NCBI RefSeq assembly: GCF_014041935.1
Contig: NZ_CP059491.1
Coordinates: 1,116,001 to 1,180,000 of the forward strand
Direction: 5' to 3'
Origin: Gordonia jinghuaiqii
GTDB taxonomy: Bacteria > Actinomycetota > Actinomycetes > Mycobacteriales > Mycobacteriaceae
DNA length: 64,000 nt
Under the pieces are notes generated by a model. It was not told the DNA's origin. It worked only from the letters and a program-made list of their open reading frames with translations, and did no database searches. Shown in pieces: positions 61,313 through 64,000 of the stretch. Positions within the stretch are counted from its first letter, which is position 1, and each line of letters starts with the position of its first letter. A program made the position numbers and the translations under genes.

Positions 61313-64000
<2,688 letters not shown>

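Overview
High-GC actinobacterial chromosome, order Mycobacteriales, most like Gordonia. The evidence is gene content and order: menJ–grcC–htpX–yajQ, tRNA-Tyr/Thr/Met, rpmG, hadAB, tRNA-Trp, secE–nusG–rplK–rplA, rplJ–rplL, mkl and rpoB follow the order seen in Mycobacterium tuberculosis. FAS-II HadAB (mycolic acid synthesis) and a complete mce operon also point to a mycolate-containing cell. The genus is an inference; no rRNA gene is present. No insertion sequence, phage gene or CRISPR array was seen.

Layout. (1) 1-6508: a leftward operon (D-aminoacylase-like amidohydrolase, YgeY-type M20 hydrolase, diaminopropionate ammonia-lyase, hydantoinase, SnoaL-like gene cut by the window edge) faces a divergent GntR/UTRA regulator. 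Palindromic operator candidates lie between them. The set resembles the enterobacterial ygeX-ygeY-hyuA cluster. (2) 6607-16184: conserved backbone of menaquinone and isoprenoid genes, four tRNAs, a fused hadA-hadB, and the protein export, transcription and ribosomal genes secE to rplA. (3) 16227-20368: corrinoid uptake (BtuF, BtuC, BtuD) followed by a PhnP-like metallo-beta-lactamase domain fused to CobU. (4) 20476-34877: a catabolic region under a GntR/FCD regulator. It holds an aldehyde dehydrogenase, a hydroxylysine-kinase-like enzyme, a class III PLP phospholyase-like enzyme, an RbsABC-type importer, and a PxpABC set with its own biotin carrier and biotin carboxylase. (5) 34977-46035: mixed genes including a secreted protein, L-lactate dehydrogenase, an excalibur protein, DUF1275, DUF2786, a TIGR04338-type metallohydrolase, a type VII-secretion-like trio, a CocE hydrolase and a GH76-like glycosidase. 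(6) 46140-64000: L10 leader with rplJ-rplL; an AbiEi/DUF559-type gene between 72-bp repeats; a 12-kb mce transporter operon led by its own ATPase gene mkl; two Mce-associated genes; and rpoB, which runs off the window.

How the genes work together. Region 4 looks like one uptake-and-catabolism unit. The importer brings in an amine, which is phosphorylated, cleaved by a PLP lyase to an aldehyde, and oxidised. PxpABC with BC and BCCP may open a lactam by an N-carboxylation route like urea carboxylase. At least three near-identical ACTGTTGAACA-type sites tie the first two transcription units to the local regulator. The mce operon encodes a whole lipid importer: ATPase, two permeases, six MlaD-domain proteins and two accessory membrane proteins.

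Limits. All family calls rest on motifs and gene order read by eye; no searches were run. Substrates in regions 1 and 4 and of the Mce system are inferences.
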